Source: Paragordius varius (taxonomy: Eukaryota > Nematomorpha). From it: a stretch of DNA of 64,000 nucleotides. Under the pieces are notes generated by a model. It was not told the DNA's origin. It worked only from the letters and a program-made list of their open reading frames with translations, and did no database searches. Below are positions 39,001-51,527 of this stretch, piece by piece. Positions within the stretch are counted from its first letter, which is position 1; the number at the start of each line of letters is the position of its first letter. The position numbers and the translations under genes are program-made. The stretch lies in NCBI GenBank assembly GCA_964247055.1, contig OZ176054.1, positions 1,922,001-1,986,000 on the forward strand, read 5' to 3'.

Positions 39001-42000
39001 TGTCTTTATCATTTGAAGGAGCTAAAAAGATATTTAAATGTAAAAAACTAATATGTATTGCAAACATTTTGCAAGATAAATGGGAAGCTATAAATTTGAT
39101 TCTTATTAAATTTAGGACTTTATATTTAGAAAAATATCGGAATATACTAAGAGGTTTTCTTGAAATTTTCTGAATATCAAGCGCAATTAAAATACATGAA
39201 ATATGTATTATACAAAATTTGAGTGTCAACACATACATTTCCATTTTTGTCGTTTTAAATTGGTTCTATAGTTTTTTTACTTATTTTTACGTTATAAAAG
39301 GGGTCATTGACAATGTTTTTGTAATAAGTTTGAGGTTTGATGTAAAAAGATAATTGTTAAATTAATTACATTTACTTGCATTATTTATTTGATATACCAT
39401 TACCAACATTCATTTTGATTTATAAAAATAATTTTCAATTTTGTTTGGAATTAACTATTTTAACTGGATCTATGAACCCTCAGTTTTCACTGAAGAATAG
39501 TTGGGATCTACAAGGCATAAACTTGTAAAAATTATTAGTATAAAGGTTATTTTTCTAAAACCAGGTTATCACATGCCTACTTAACACATTTAACCAGTTT
39601 TTCAACTAAATTCGACACTTTTCTAATCACACTCAACACTTTTTTCATTTAAACTCAAAACTTATTTTTAATTAGCTAAAACATCTATTAATATATATCC
39701 TTAAAATAGTTTAATATATTTTGGAATTTATTGACAAAAAATCAGGGCCCTATTTAATTAAATTTAAAATAAAATTTTTTATATGAAAATCAAAATTAAA
39801 TTGATTTAAGATACTATGCGTGTCTATGAGAATTTTTTAATGCTTAAAATAATTTTAAATAAAGCATTTGACTAAAAAGCGTTTGATTGGCAAAAAGTTG
39901 AGTTTAATTGAAAAATTTTGAGTATTGTAAAAGTGTTAAGTGTGGTTGAAAAAAATTCAAAAGTTCTAGAGTTCATAATTTAGATAGCACTTAGTTTTAT
40001 TGCTTAGGAAGCTGATTATTTCAAAATAATTTATATCTTTCAAAAAGACTTTTTCAAGTCATTAAATATATCACATAATATGTTTAAATTTCGGGTGGGG
40101 TGATAAAAAAGTCGCACTTGACTTGTAAGCCAAGCGTGGCAAGTTGAGCAAGATTACTTAAGCCAGCTAGTATACACTTGAAGACGGTGATAAAGAAACA
40201 CTTAAGTCAAGTCGTTTGCTTATGAATGTAACAGTTTTTTGCCACCTAATTCGAATTTTATGGAACTTTTTTGATCATTTTCAGACAAAATTTATGAAAT
40301 AAGGCACAAAAAGATAAACAATTAATACAATATGCATTTATTGGTTTTTCAAACTTACTAGCATGTATCTTATTTAATATTATAGAGTTTTCTAAATATT
40401 GAGTCTGGTAATAATTTAATGAAACCATTCGCCCTTAAAACACTTTCCATTATTTTACCACACTATTTATTTTGTTTGGAGTTGCAAATATAATGGGAAG
40501 ATGTTCATACAATAAAATATATTATTATTTTTAATTGATCAACATTACATTTGAAATATATTTATGATGAATTTCTTTTTTGTTAATAGTGAAGTAACCT
40601 TTAGCGTTTAATAAACGTTTAAAATTTTATAAGATTAATATTTAATTATTAAGTTTAAGAAATTTTCGGGAATCAAATTTTTTTGCGTTCACGAAATATA
40701 TATATTTAGCATATTTTTATATACCATGCTCTTAAATATGAGCAGAGCTTTATAATTTTATTCTCTTTTTTATCCATCCAAAGAATAAATTAATTAGCCA
40801 AAAATTATAAAACATTATAGCATTAACAAAGGTTTAATTACATATAAAACCTAAATTTTATACGTAAATAGTTTCCAAACTAATTTTTCCATATTTTTAA
40901 ATCTGTCAAGTGTGCCCTACATCACACTTCCAAAATCTTTAAGTATTACCTGATCATATGATTTTTTATCACCTCCGAATCAAGATTTCTTGCTTGACTT
41001 AAGTCGTCTTATTTTAATTATTTTATGAAAGCAAGCCTTGACTTGAAAAACTTGCAAGTCAAGTCAAAAAAAATTTTATCACCCACCCTTCAATCTAATT
41101 ACCCATTTTAATGATTTTCAAATTATCTAATTTTTTCTAGGTGATTAAACACACTGTTATCAATAACACCGACGCATCTCCACAAACCAAAAATACCACG
41201 GAATATAAGGCAAATGATTCCTTAAACGTTGAAAACATGCTTTATTCTAATATGGATCGAAATCTTATGGATCAAACGGAAACAATTGGCGACAATCTGG
41301 AAAAAAATATTATATATATTATAGATAAGGTTTTTTATTCGGCTCCTTTTTCAAATTTTAACAAATTATATAAATTAGCATTTTTTCTAGAGTTTTTTTT
41401 TGTAAAAAATTTCGGCAGATTGAGAGATTCATCAAAGACTTCCAGGAAGAATTCAAGATAAATTCTGATTTCAATAATGCTAACTTGGTGCAAGCCATAT
41501 GTTTTGCGACCCTCGGCCCCTTCATTATGCGACAATGGATACATGGAGAATTGGGAAAATTGGTTTTAAATGAAAACAGCTATTTGAGTTTTGCCAATCA
41601 ATTACCCGAATATTATAACCGATATTATGATCTAAATAAACTATTAGCTCTCCAACTCGAAGATAACACCATTGACACAAATGGTTCGTGTATTACTTTT
41701 ACATAAGATAATTTTTGTGAAAAAAATTCTGATTTTATTTAAATTTTTAAGTTTAAAGTTTTCAAGTTAACTTTGATTTTACCCTTAAAATGAATAAAGC
41801 GATAAACTTACTACCTTGCTGAACATATCTATTATATAATTTGTGAATTTAGATCTTATGAGCAAGATAGTTTTGGACCTCAAAGTATGGCTTGACCGAG
41901 AAAATGGTATATTTTATTAAAATAAAATTTTTTATGATTTTTATATCTTTTTATACCTACATTTACCTTAATAGAAGAGTGGGGAGAGCCCGAAATTATT

Positions 42001-45000
42001 AATACAAACTATGAATCAGGAATAAGGTAGGATTTTACCAATATACCTCTCTAATTATAATTAAAACTACAACTTTTTTACTTATTTTTTCTTATTTTAG
42101 TTCTGATTTCGTCAAAAAAGATTTGAAAGAAAATACAGTTGTTAGAGCAAGGGGGTTACCCTGGCAATCTTCTGATCAAGACATAGTCAACTTTTTCCGC
42201 GGACTAAATATCCACAAGTACCATATATAAAATTTTATTTTTGAAAATTGGCTATGGACGCAAACCCATAGCGACTCTTAAAATGATAGTATTATAAAAT
42301 GCGCCCTTTCTATGACATATTAAAATATATGAATAAGTTTTAAATTAATCTAATACTTTTCAACTCAATTCGCAAAAACCTGGTGCTAATATTTTAAAAT
42401 ATTATCAATATGTTTTAACACCTAATAATTAATTTGTCCATCATAATTATATATATATATATATATATATAGAGCTGGTATTGCCCTATGTCTAAGTCCA
42501 CAAGGTCGAAGAAATGGCGAAGCTTATGTTATGTTTGAAAACAGCGAACAGCGTGAATTAGCTCTCCAACGGCATAAAAACCATATGGGAAACCGATATA
42601 TTGAAGTTTATAGAGCTGGCATAGATGATTTTCTCAAAGTAGTTTCCGGTAATAATTAAATTTTCTTTCTTATATATATCATGGCAAAATAAATTTAATG
42701 ATATATATATATATATTTTTAATCTTTTATAGGGTCAAGCGTGGAAGTTAAACAATTTTTATCACAAGGTGCCGAAGTTATTGTGAGAATGCGAGGACTC
42801 CCATACGATGCAAATGTTGACACTATTGTAAGTGTTTATTAATAAAGATGTGCTAAAATAAAATATTTTTTGTACAGCGGTTATGACATTTTATATAAAT
42901 AAAAACATATTGATTGCCATTTAAGCGCTTGTTAGAGCGGAAAACAGAAAAAAAAATGTGTTAAAAGCCGTATAATTTGACAAATTAAATAAAAGAGACA
43001 CCAAGAATCAATCTGGCCTTTAATACCAGTCACAAAATCCTCACCTTTGAAAATGATATGCCACATTTGTAACAAGGGTTAACAACCAGTTTAAAAACTG
43101 TTTTCCAATTATTCTTGAGTCACAAAACTAATTTTTGATATATTACGCGGTTGATTCTTGGGACTGCTGGTTAATTTACTAACTTATTTTGGCGGTAGGA
43201 AGGGTTCAAATTTTTCCCAAACTTATGGATTTTGGATAATGTTATATAATAATAATACAATCTATATTATCACTTAGTGTATGTATTTATTTGGGCTATA
43301 TCAAATATCATTATAAGACAATTAAGCACTACTTTTATACTTTAAAAGGTTTGATCGTATCAAAACGACTGAAACCTAGATACTGAACCTTTAACATTAG
43401 AAATTTTTTAAATTTTATCGGGCTTTAGACTAGTTTTAGTTCAAGGCATTGTTTATAACTACCATTAGCTGAATGTTTGAAAAAACTTTTATACTTTATC
43501 ATTTCTATATAGTACAACTTTTATGCTACCAATTATCTTAAACAAGCTTTGCCAAATTCTGTTGAACCCAAACCAATGGCTATTTTATTCGTTCGGCGTT
43601 CTGATGGACGAGCCACTGGCGATGCTTTTGTCTCTTTCCGAACTGAGGAAGAAGGGAAAGCCGCACTTTCCATGCACAGAAATAGTATTGGGAATCGGTA
43701 TATTGAAGTATTCCGAAGTACAACTTCAGAAATTCAACAGGTAGTATTTAAAAATTATAATTTTAATGATGAAATATGGAAAACATATACTATATTTATG
43801 TTCTTCACAAAGTTTTTATTTAAAATATGTAATTAGTAATTAGTTAATTATAATTGTGAACTTACAGTTGAGTAAGTATACATTACAAGAAAGTTATAAA
43901 TTAATGCCAAATATACAACAAAGGGCAGTATAATTGGCTTATAGTTATTTTTTTCACTTTTATTGTTAACCAATAATAATGCCCTTTGTTGTATTATTAT
44001 TCGGCATTAACTAATAACTTTCTGGCAATATATATTTACTCATACTGTACATTTAAAATATAGTGTATTTTTGTTATTTCTTTAATAACTAAAAACATTA
44101 ATTTATATTTGCAAAATAAAAGAGCTTTTGCTGAAAAACAATCAACATTTGATGGCGAAATGTTTGGGTTTTTACTCATTATAAAAAATATATCATAAAC
44201 TCTAATCCTAGAATGCATATTTTTATGCAAAGCATTGGAGTTTTTTCGAATTTAAAACTTCATAAAGTTTAAATATAAACTAGGCGTGTTAAATTTTTGT
44301 ATATTTTTTGGGTATGCCAGGTTGTGAATCGAAGTTTAGGATTTAGTAATCAAACATTTGGCTTTACAAAACCGGGAAACAACAATTTAAGGCTAATACA
44401 AAATGGCGATTCCATAGATCAACCTAATCACCCGCTACAAAATGGCAATTTTAACGTTTTACCACACGAAAAGCTTATACCACCCTTTCAAGCTGTTACC
44501 AGTCTTTCAAGTATAATTTTTACTCAATACCATCTCAAAATCCAACATCTAATTTGAATTTAATTACAGATTATATTTTGCACTAATTATTTAATAAATT
44601 TTGAATTTGGAAAAGAGAGTGTAACTTTCGTTTGAGGTATTAGATTTTGGGAAGATAAAAAACGCTTTTTATTCATTGAAATCTTTCCGCATATATATAT
44701 ACAATCTTTGGTAAAATATAGTATATATATGTTTTTAGATGGAAGGCAAATCTATAATGATCAACAACCATCTTTGCGGGAAAGCGGTTTATCTCAAAAT
44801 GTAAATGGTGACGTTTCAGTCAATCCGTTGGCACATGCAAATAATCACGTAAACTTGAATAATAACCCCTTTCCCCACGAACTCACGCAACATGTGTCGT
44901 CGCACATCATACCAAACAACGGAGGACACCGTCCAGCTCCATCAAATTCATTTCTCTTGTCAGTCCCTAACGTACCTCATGATCTTTCTTTCTGTCCTTC

Positions 45001-48000
45001 TGATACTCATACTAATTTATCAGATCACTCGAATAGTTTACGGCCTTCAACCTTACCCCTAGGCCTAACTGGATTACTATCTGACAGTCATGATGGAGTT
45101 CATGCTACTACCGAAATCAAAAGGAGTGATCCACCACCATTTTTCTTTGCTAACGGTTTGCCTAACGGTTTAATGGCTGTCACACATCAGTCGAGTCCGG
45201 TTTATCAAAATGGAAATATTAGCCTCTTACCGAATGGGCTCAATCCACCCCATGGTATGCAATGAAAAAAATTTTAGTTTTATAACTTAATTTTGTTTGA
45301 AAATTGAAAAAAAGCTGTACTTTATTTCATAAAAAAATAGGAATGACGCCAACCGGACCCCCGCCAATAACGCCAATCTTCCATTTACCCATGCTTAATA
45401 GTCCAACGTCACCGATTGTGATTCCAGGAACCTATAAACTTCCATTAACTTCCACAGCAACGTATGTACCACAAAGCATTACACGCGGCAGTAAAAAGGA
45501 TTGTATCAGACTTCGGGGTTTACCCTTTGAAGCTAAAGTCGAGCAAATTTTAGAGTTTTTGGGCGATTTTTCCAAGTTCATCATGTATCAAGGTGTTCAT
45601 ATGATCTACAATGTACAAGTAAAAAGGATAAAATTAATTTTTTATTAAAGGTGGTTAGCATTTGTGTTTGTCATAACCAATCGAATGATTAGAACTTTAC
45701 AATAATTTAGTAAAAAGCTGAAATTCTTTATGACTAATTATAATTCGTCAGGGGAATCCATCCGGTGAAGCCTTTATCCAAATGAATTCGGAACAGTCTG
45801 CAAAAATGACCTCACTTGCATGTCACAATAAGTATATGAAATTTGGTCGAAAACAACGCTATATTGAAGTCTTTCAATGCTCCGGAGACGAAATGAACCT
45901 TATATTGTCCGGTCTCCCGCCAGCTGGAAAATTGAATAAAATGGCCGCCACCGTAGCAATGGCGAGCAGTAATACAATTAGTAACTTTTCTGACATAAAT
46001 CAAAATATGAATGGTAACAATAACTTGGCGGGACAAAATGCAACAGCTATGAACGATTTAATATTTCCAAGTATTATAATGTCACATTACAATATTGTTT
46101 GTAATTTATATAATCACAAACGGTAAAATATGATTAGAGAAGAGTTTAATACTTTTTTTGGTTAAAAAGGTTGTTTTTTTGGAGATGGGTTTGGGTTGTT
46201 TTAACCGCGGTGTTTGGGATTAAAGGGAAACATATTTGGTGGAATGAATGGTGAAGGGTGCAAATCAACGGTTTTTTTTACAGCATTTAATGGATGATGG
46301 GAAGAATATATTTGTGAAATATTAAAAATACATATATATATGTGTAAAGGTTGGTGTTTAGATTTGTTGTCTCCTTCTCCCATCCCATACTTTTGCCCTA
46401 TTGCTCTCGATTACAATTGGTGGAATCATTTACAAAATCAAAAAAATAGCCCAAATAACATGCATTTAGATCCAAAACTACTTAAATCCTTTACGACCAC
46501 TCATGTTAAAAATTATAACAAGCAATATGTTGCACAATCTAAGAAATCGAAAATACCAAACCTCCTTTCTACACATGTGTCATCTGAATCAGGCGGAATC
46601 AAAACTTCATCAAATGTGCATTGTGAAAAGAATATGAACCATTCAAAATTTTCATCATGTGCCGTCAATTCAATGTTAGACGTGCAAAAATATCGGACAG
46701 ATCAATTTTTAAGCAAACCCGATATATTCATACCACCACATTATACTGAAGCAATATATGGCATATCTAATGACAGCATCATGTACCTCCAAATTACTAG
46801 TCCATCCTTTATTTTCCCTTACCCAACACCTCCGTTAAGCCCCGAATCTAGCATAGGTGATAATTAATTCAAATTATTGGTATGTATAATATGTTTAATT
46901 TGTTGGATTTTTTAATATAGAATATTAAAGTTGTTTGCTTGCAGAATAACTCTTTCATAACTTGGCATATGTTTTACCTCAGAATACGAATCCCAAATTA
47001 TAAAAAAATTTCAAAAAAATTTTGATTTAAAATAAGCTGTTTGTTAAATTTTTAGGTGCTAATTTCAGACTTTTTATACAAAACTCTTTAAAAAAGAAAA
47101 GCTCTTTTTATCTAATACATAAGTATAATGTATGATAATTATAATTAACAACCTTTATAAAATTGGTAGTAACGAGAAAACTCGGCAAAATAAGAGCTTT
47201 GAAGTATTAAAATCAGCGGTTTAATTTTATCACATTCGAATGCAATTTCGATTTTAGACCATAGAACTCATAAAAATATAATTAAAAAAAATCATTTTTT
47301 TTATTAATTTTTTTTTATTTTTAGATGGTAATGGTATAACTGAAAACGGTGAATTTTCATCTCCAAATTTGATTTATTTAGCAAACACTACTGCAGCACC
47401 TCAATGCGGATTTCCACAAGGGATGGATGTGTCCCCTTATATTCCATTCACGACCCTTAATGATGTAAGAGAATATACCTTAGGAAAGTTTTTGACTTCA
47501 AACTTTATATAATCTTGTGATTGCAATGTATTATTTTTTTTATAAAGGGTACAAATTCTCTACTTATACCATTGACAATGAACGGTGAAAATGGTCATTT
47601 GGAATATAATCCTAAGACAAAGTATGATCTACTATATATTTATCATTAAATGATCGAGTATTTCAATCTTGTTGTCGAAAAACGAAATTCTTTGGCAGAA
47701 TAGATTTTTAACCTAGAATAATTAAATATCTATATTTTTTAATTTTTAATTCTTATTTTTTCAGAGTTATTATATGTAAACTATTGATTGACAATTTTGG
47801 TTCTTAGGCTTACCCTAAAATTCTTATAAAGAAAACATGCTTTTAAAAAGAAAGAATCACAATATTTAATTCCGCCTTTGTTCATGAGATTGCATATGAT
47901 TTTTCAATAATTCTTTTTTTTATTTTTTTAAACTAAATTTACATACCTACCCATTTTTAGTGACAATCCTAGCGCTCATATAATGCACTCTCTAAGTTTG

Positions 48001-48054
48001 GATGCTCAATTTACATCTGGTGCTAATAATTATGTGAATGCTGTGGCTTTTTAA
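36087..48054 (+). CDS. ESRP: Epithelial splicing regulatory protein, ESRP/fusilli type (1207 aa)
   Basis: Exons: 36087-36428, 41141-41329, 41419-41683, 41853-41906, 41975-42026, 42101-42217, 42473-42648, 42733-42827, 43513-43740, 44321-44510, 44739-45254, 45341-45618, 45752-46070, 46362-46856, 47325-47464, 47548-47621, 47961-48054; all phases close. ESRPs bind GU-rich RNA and set epithelial alternative splicing. The N-terminal nuclease-like fold is about 65-270 ([34 protein letters not shown]). Three quasi-RRMs follow: RRM1 about 313-390 ([27 protein letters not shown]), RRM2 about 412-505 ([27 protein letters not shown]), RRM3 about 797-890 ([30 protein letters not shown]). Human ESRP1 is about 680 residues; the excess is Asn/Pro/Ser-rich linker, chiefly residues 507-795 and 900-1207. 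The ATG has an in-frame TAA upstream and a TTTTTATAG acceptor at about 35998, so a 5' untranslated exon or trans-spliced leader is likely. Exon 14 could instead start at 46350, also in phase. Confidence 0.93.
39594..39958. mobile_element. MITE with subterminal CAACACTTTT repeats
   Basis: The left side TTTTTCAACTAAATTCGACA, followed by CTTTTCTAATCACACTCAAC, is mirrored on the right by AAGTGTTAAGTGTGGTTGAA. Both sides carry two to three loose copies of a motif near AACTCAACACTTTTTTCAAT. The layout is like the CACCCTT-repeat MITEs but the motif differs. No coding frame. Confidence 0.55.
40093..41088. mobile_element. 1.0-kb non-autonomous element with GGGTGGG..GATAAAA ends
   Basis: The left end GGGTGGGGTGATAAAAAAGT (40093-40112), followed by CGCACTTGACTTGTAAG, pairs with the right end, whose reverse complement is GGGTGGGTGATAAAATTTTT followed by TTTGACTTGACTTGCAAG (about 41050-41088). 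The subterminal motif CTTGACTTAAGTC recurs near both ends. No transposase frame remains. A superfamily cannot be fixed because no target duplication is clear. Confidence 0.7.
42449..42472. repeat. (TA)n run forming the 3' end of ESRP intron 6
   Basis: An AT dinucleotide run reads straight into the acceptor AG of ESRP exon 7 (starts 42473), replacing the usual pyrimidine tract. Confidence 0.85.
43863..44048. mobile_element. 186-bp hairpin MITE in ESRP intron 9
   Basis: The arms pair almost throughout: TACAGTTGAGTAAGTATACA (43863 on) against the reverse complement of the right end, TACAGTATGAGTAAATATAT. Further in, AAAGTTATAAATTAATGCC pairs with GGCATTAACTAATAACTTT, and ACAACAAAGGGCA with TGCCCTTTGTTGT. 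The TACAGT/ACTGTA ends fit a TA-target Tc1/mariner-type MITE. Confidence 0.75.
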
Positions 48055-50160
48055 CACTCATATGTAGTACTCTGTATAGGCAAAAAAAGCAATAAAGTTC
48101 CCATATGACAACAAGTTTTAGATGTTTAACAAATTTCTTGGTTTTTTTTCTAATCTAATCTAAACAATAAAAAATTAGTAATGTATAAATTTGAAAATTT
48201 GAAACCGGCAAGCCAAACAAACATACATGCTATTCTATTGATATTATATATATATATATATTTTAATTAACATTTTTTCCATTTTATATCAATTTTAAGC
48301 TAAAACTCCATGAATATGCATAGAGACATTTTTATTTTCAATCTATAATGTCAATATTTTAATAAATAAATTGCCAAATTTTTCTTTAAGAAATTTTAAT
48401 ATCTATGCAACTTCATTACTGAATTCCAAACCTTGGTGCTATTAACATATTCGTACTAATTAATATATATAATTTTAAAATAAATTATTCCATTTTCCTC
48501 AAAAAAAGTTTGATTATGCAATTTATTTTTAATTTATATTATAATATTTATAATTTTGATATACAATGTATTTTATTTGCAGCCAATGAACGATGAAACC
48601 AACTTCTTAACCAAATATTTTTTATAACTTTTTTATTACCTTATAGCACATTGCCCTATTAAAAAGATCAAATCATACATATTTATTTTTGAAAATTGAT
48701 ATATACAATATTTTTGCGTTTATAATTCAATAAATTAAATAAATTTTTTGGATATTTTTTAACATGGTGCAGAGTCCTTTAAGAAGTTTGTTATGCACAC
48801 AAAGAGCTATGATTAAACATTTCTGGTATATTTTGAAAAAAAAATTAGGCAAAATTTTGGGGGGAAATATTTTAAAACTACCCTATTTATATATTTGCCA
48901 TTTGCCACGTTATCTAAATCAACCGATGCTTATTGCAATACCATTTGAATATTAATAAAAAACATATTGGAACAAAAACAGTAATTTGGAATATGTTTCA
49001 AAATCACGTGAAATTTTCTCCCAAAAAAGTAGCCCGCGGGAAAAAAAGATCCCTGCTATATAGGTTCAGAGAATCAAAGATATAGCTACTATAAAACATC
49101 AAAATCAATCAATTAATCATTAATTTTCAATAGTTGTGACAAAGTTTCATATTTATTATACTTTTATAATTATATAAATCTGTTATTATTATACATTTGC
49201 TATATTCATATATTAATTTTGGGCATGTTATACTAATACTATATATAAAAATTAATATCACATTGCATTGATTTGACTATAAATTCAAGGGATTTGCACT
49301 GATGGTAAATATAAATCATTAAAATATTGCTGCTTTACATTTTGGAAGGACAAAATTTAGAAAAATTAATAAAAAATATTTAAAAAATCAAATACTGTTA
49401 GGTGTGTGTGTGTGTTAAAAAAGTAATATTTAGTATACTTTACATAAATTTTGCATAATATTTCATGAAATAGGTGCGATAATCTCGGCGTTTTCGATGA
49501 TAGTTCTATATATAATGATTATTTAATGATAAAATATAATAAGCATTAATTTTTTATATACATTATGCGGACGGACAGATCATATATATTATAAATAGAT
49601 AAATCAACATGCAAAAGATCAAATTTAAGTGATTTGAAGACAAGATTATTCATTAGAAAAGTATAAAATTGGAATTGAATCACAAACAGACCATGTGGAA
49701 AATAATAGAATCGTAAATTATCATAATATAAGTAACGAGAGTTATTGGTCAAAAGCGGAATTAATTAAGATATATGTTGCCATATATGAAATTTAGCTTA
49801 TTTGAAAATTGTGAAGTAAAAATACAGTGTTCATTAAATATGTATCTAATAATAAAATTAATCTCATACATGACCACAAATATGTTAAATTAGCCAATTA
49901 AAATTTCTAAATGACCAATAATAGCTCTCATACTGTATTTATGGGCAGAGATATAAAATTTGAATCAAACTATAAAAAGACTAGTTGAAAATCTAAAATC
50001 TATATAACTATCATATTATATATCGTTAAAAATCGTGTAATGAAGAGGAATGCAACACAGATAAAATTGGAAGAGATATGTAGGATTTCAAACATTTTGG
50101 GCATGCAAAAGTAAGAAATATTGACGATTCCATTAACTACTATGGGAATTTAGATTATGA
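48055..50160. other. Intergenic between convergent ESRP and FBXO30/40-like genes
   Basis: Two kilobases of A+T-rich sequence holding the ESRP 3' end, a (TA)n run near 48246 and a short (GT)n run near 49403. No gene, RNA or clear inverted repeat is visible. Confidence 0.5.
48091..48096 (+). terminator. ESRP polyadenylation signal AATAAA
   Basis: A canonical AATAAA hexamer 37 nt past the ESRP stop codon, the first such motif in the 3' region. Confidence 0.6.
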
Positions 50161-51485
50161 TTATGGATAATAGTATACTACTTTTCCATTGTGATTGTTT
50201 GTAAAATTTACGATGCTTGGATCCAATTGTTCCATGTAACGCAAAGTCTTTGGTATATAATAGGAGGATGAGGTAGATAAGCCTGTACGGTTACTTTTTG
50301 AGGTAGAAGGCGCATTTAACAACCAATCGGTAAACAGGGATGGTCGTTCCACAACGCTGGAACAATACGGGTTAAGATCGGTCAAATTTACGGGATATTG
50401 AAATGGTGTCTCCTATTATGTAACGCAAAAACATCATTTATAAGCAATGCTTAAATTTTTTTAATTTTATTAATATTGATATTATAATACAGATGTAATT
50501 GTGAATGAATTTATTCAAGTGAATTTTCGAGCACTTAAAGTAATGTTTGTTAAACATAGAGATAAAATTAAAATATAAACTAAAAATATGTTTGTGATGT
50601 TATTTAAAAAAAAATTTTAATTTTTAGTAAGTAACATTTGTTTACTTATTTTAAATAATTTTTAAAACAAAATTAATATAATAGACATGTTTCGGAACTC
50701 ATAATGGAGTTTCGTGGTAATAATAACTATTAAAGATATTAAATGTTGCGTGTAGGTTTGAATTTCACTAAAATTAAATTATAACACGCTTTTCCAATTG
50801 GGGTCTAAAATGTATCCATCCTATCAATTAATTTATAATACTTTATAAATTTTCGATTGATAATAATGAAAAATTTAACCCATGTTATTCCTTCCATTTT
50901 AAATTTTTTTATATAAATTTACATAAAGCAAATAAATAAATTTTATATTTGAATCTTTATTACCTGTTTGTTTATAATGTTGAGCGGGCAGGATTGCAAA
51001 TGCTTAGCTATCAAACCTGATGTCGAGATAGGATTAAATTTCCAACCTGAAAGTTTACCAAAAGTTTTTGGCATAATCCATTTCTAAACCACACAAAATA
51101 ATTAATGTTTGGGAAGAATTGTTTTTTAATTGCCAATCTAATTATTTAAAAAATGTTTCACCTATAATTGAATATTAAGACTCGTATATTAAGTTTTCTA
51201 AAAATTTAATTTATCTATGAATTTTTGAAATGATTTATAAATTGTGAGCGCAACAAAACTTTTGATTGAAAAACCATACTTTTTTTGACTCAAACAATAT
51301 TATATCAAAACTATCACTTATATCACAGTTGACATTATATTTGAATAAAATAAATCTATGTTGTAGTCTTTAAAAATTGTGAAATAATATAAATGAAATA
51401 GATCAGAGTTGTATTTAAATAATATCTTATGGAAATAAAGCAGTTTATATCCCGAAAAAATTTATGTAATGTTAAATTTTGTTAG

Positions 51486-51527
<42 letters not shown>

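Larger units (their letters stand above)
36429..41140 (+). other. ESRP intron 1 (4.7 kb) hosting two inverted-repeat elements
   Basis: The donor GTATTT and acceptor TTTTTTCTAG bound the largest ESRP intron. It carries the MITE-like element at 39594-39958 and the 1-kb element at 40093-41088, which ends 52 bp before the acceptor. I see no coding sequence in the remainder. Confidence 0.7.

Noticed and set aside
51023-51083. A 12-nt intron GTAAACTTTCAG in the FBXO30/40-like gene
   Set aside because: The 12 bases are in frame and read through as GKLS between PKTF and GWKF. Treating the segment as exon sequence from acceptor 51083 explains everything without an impossible intron.
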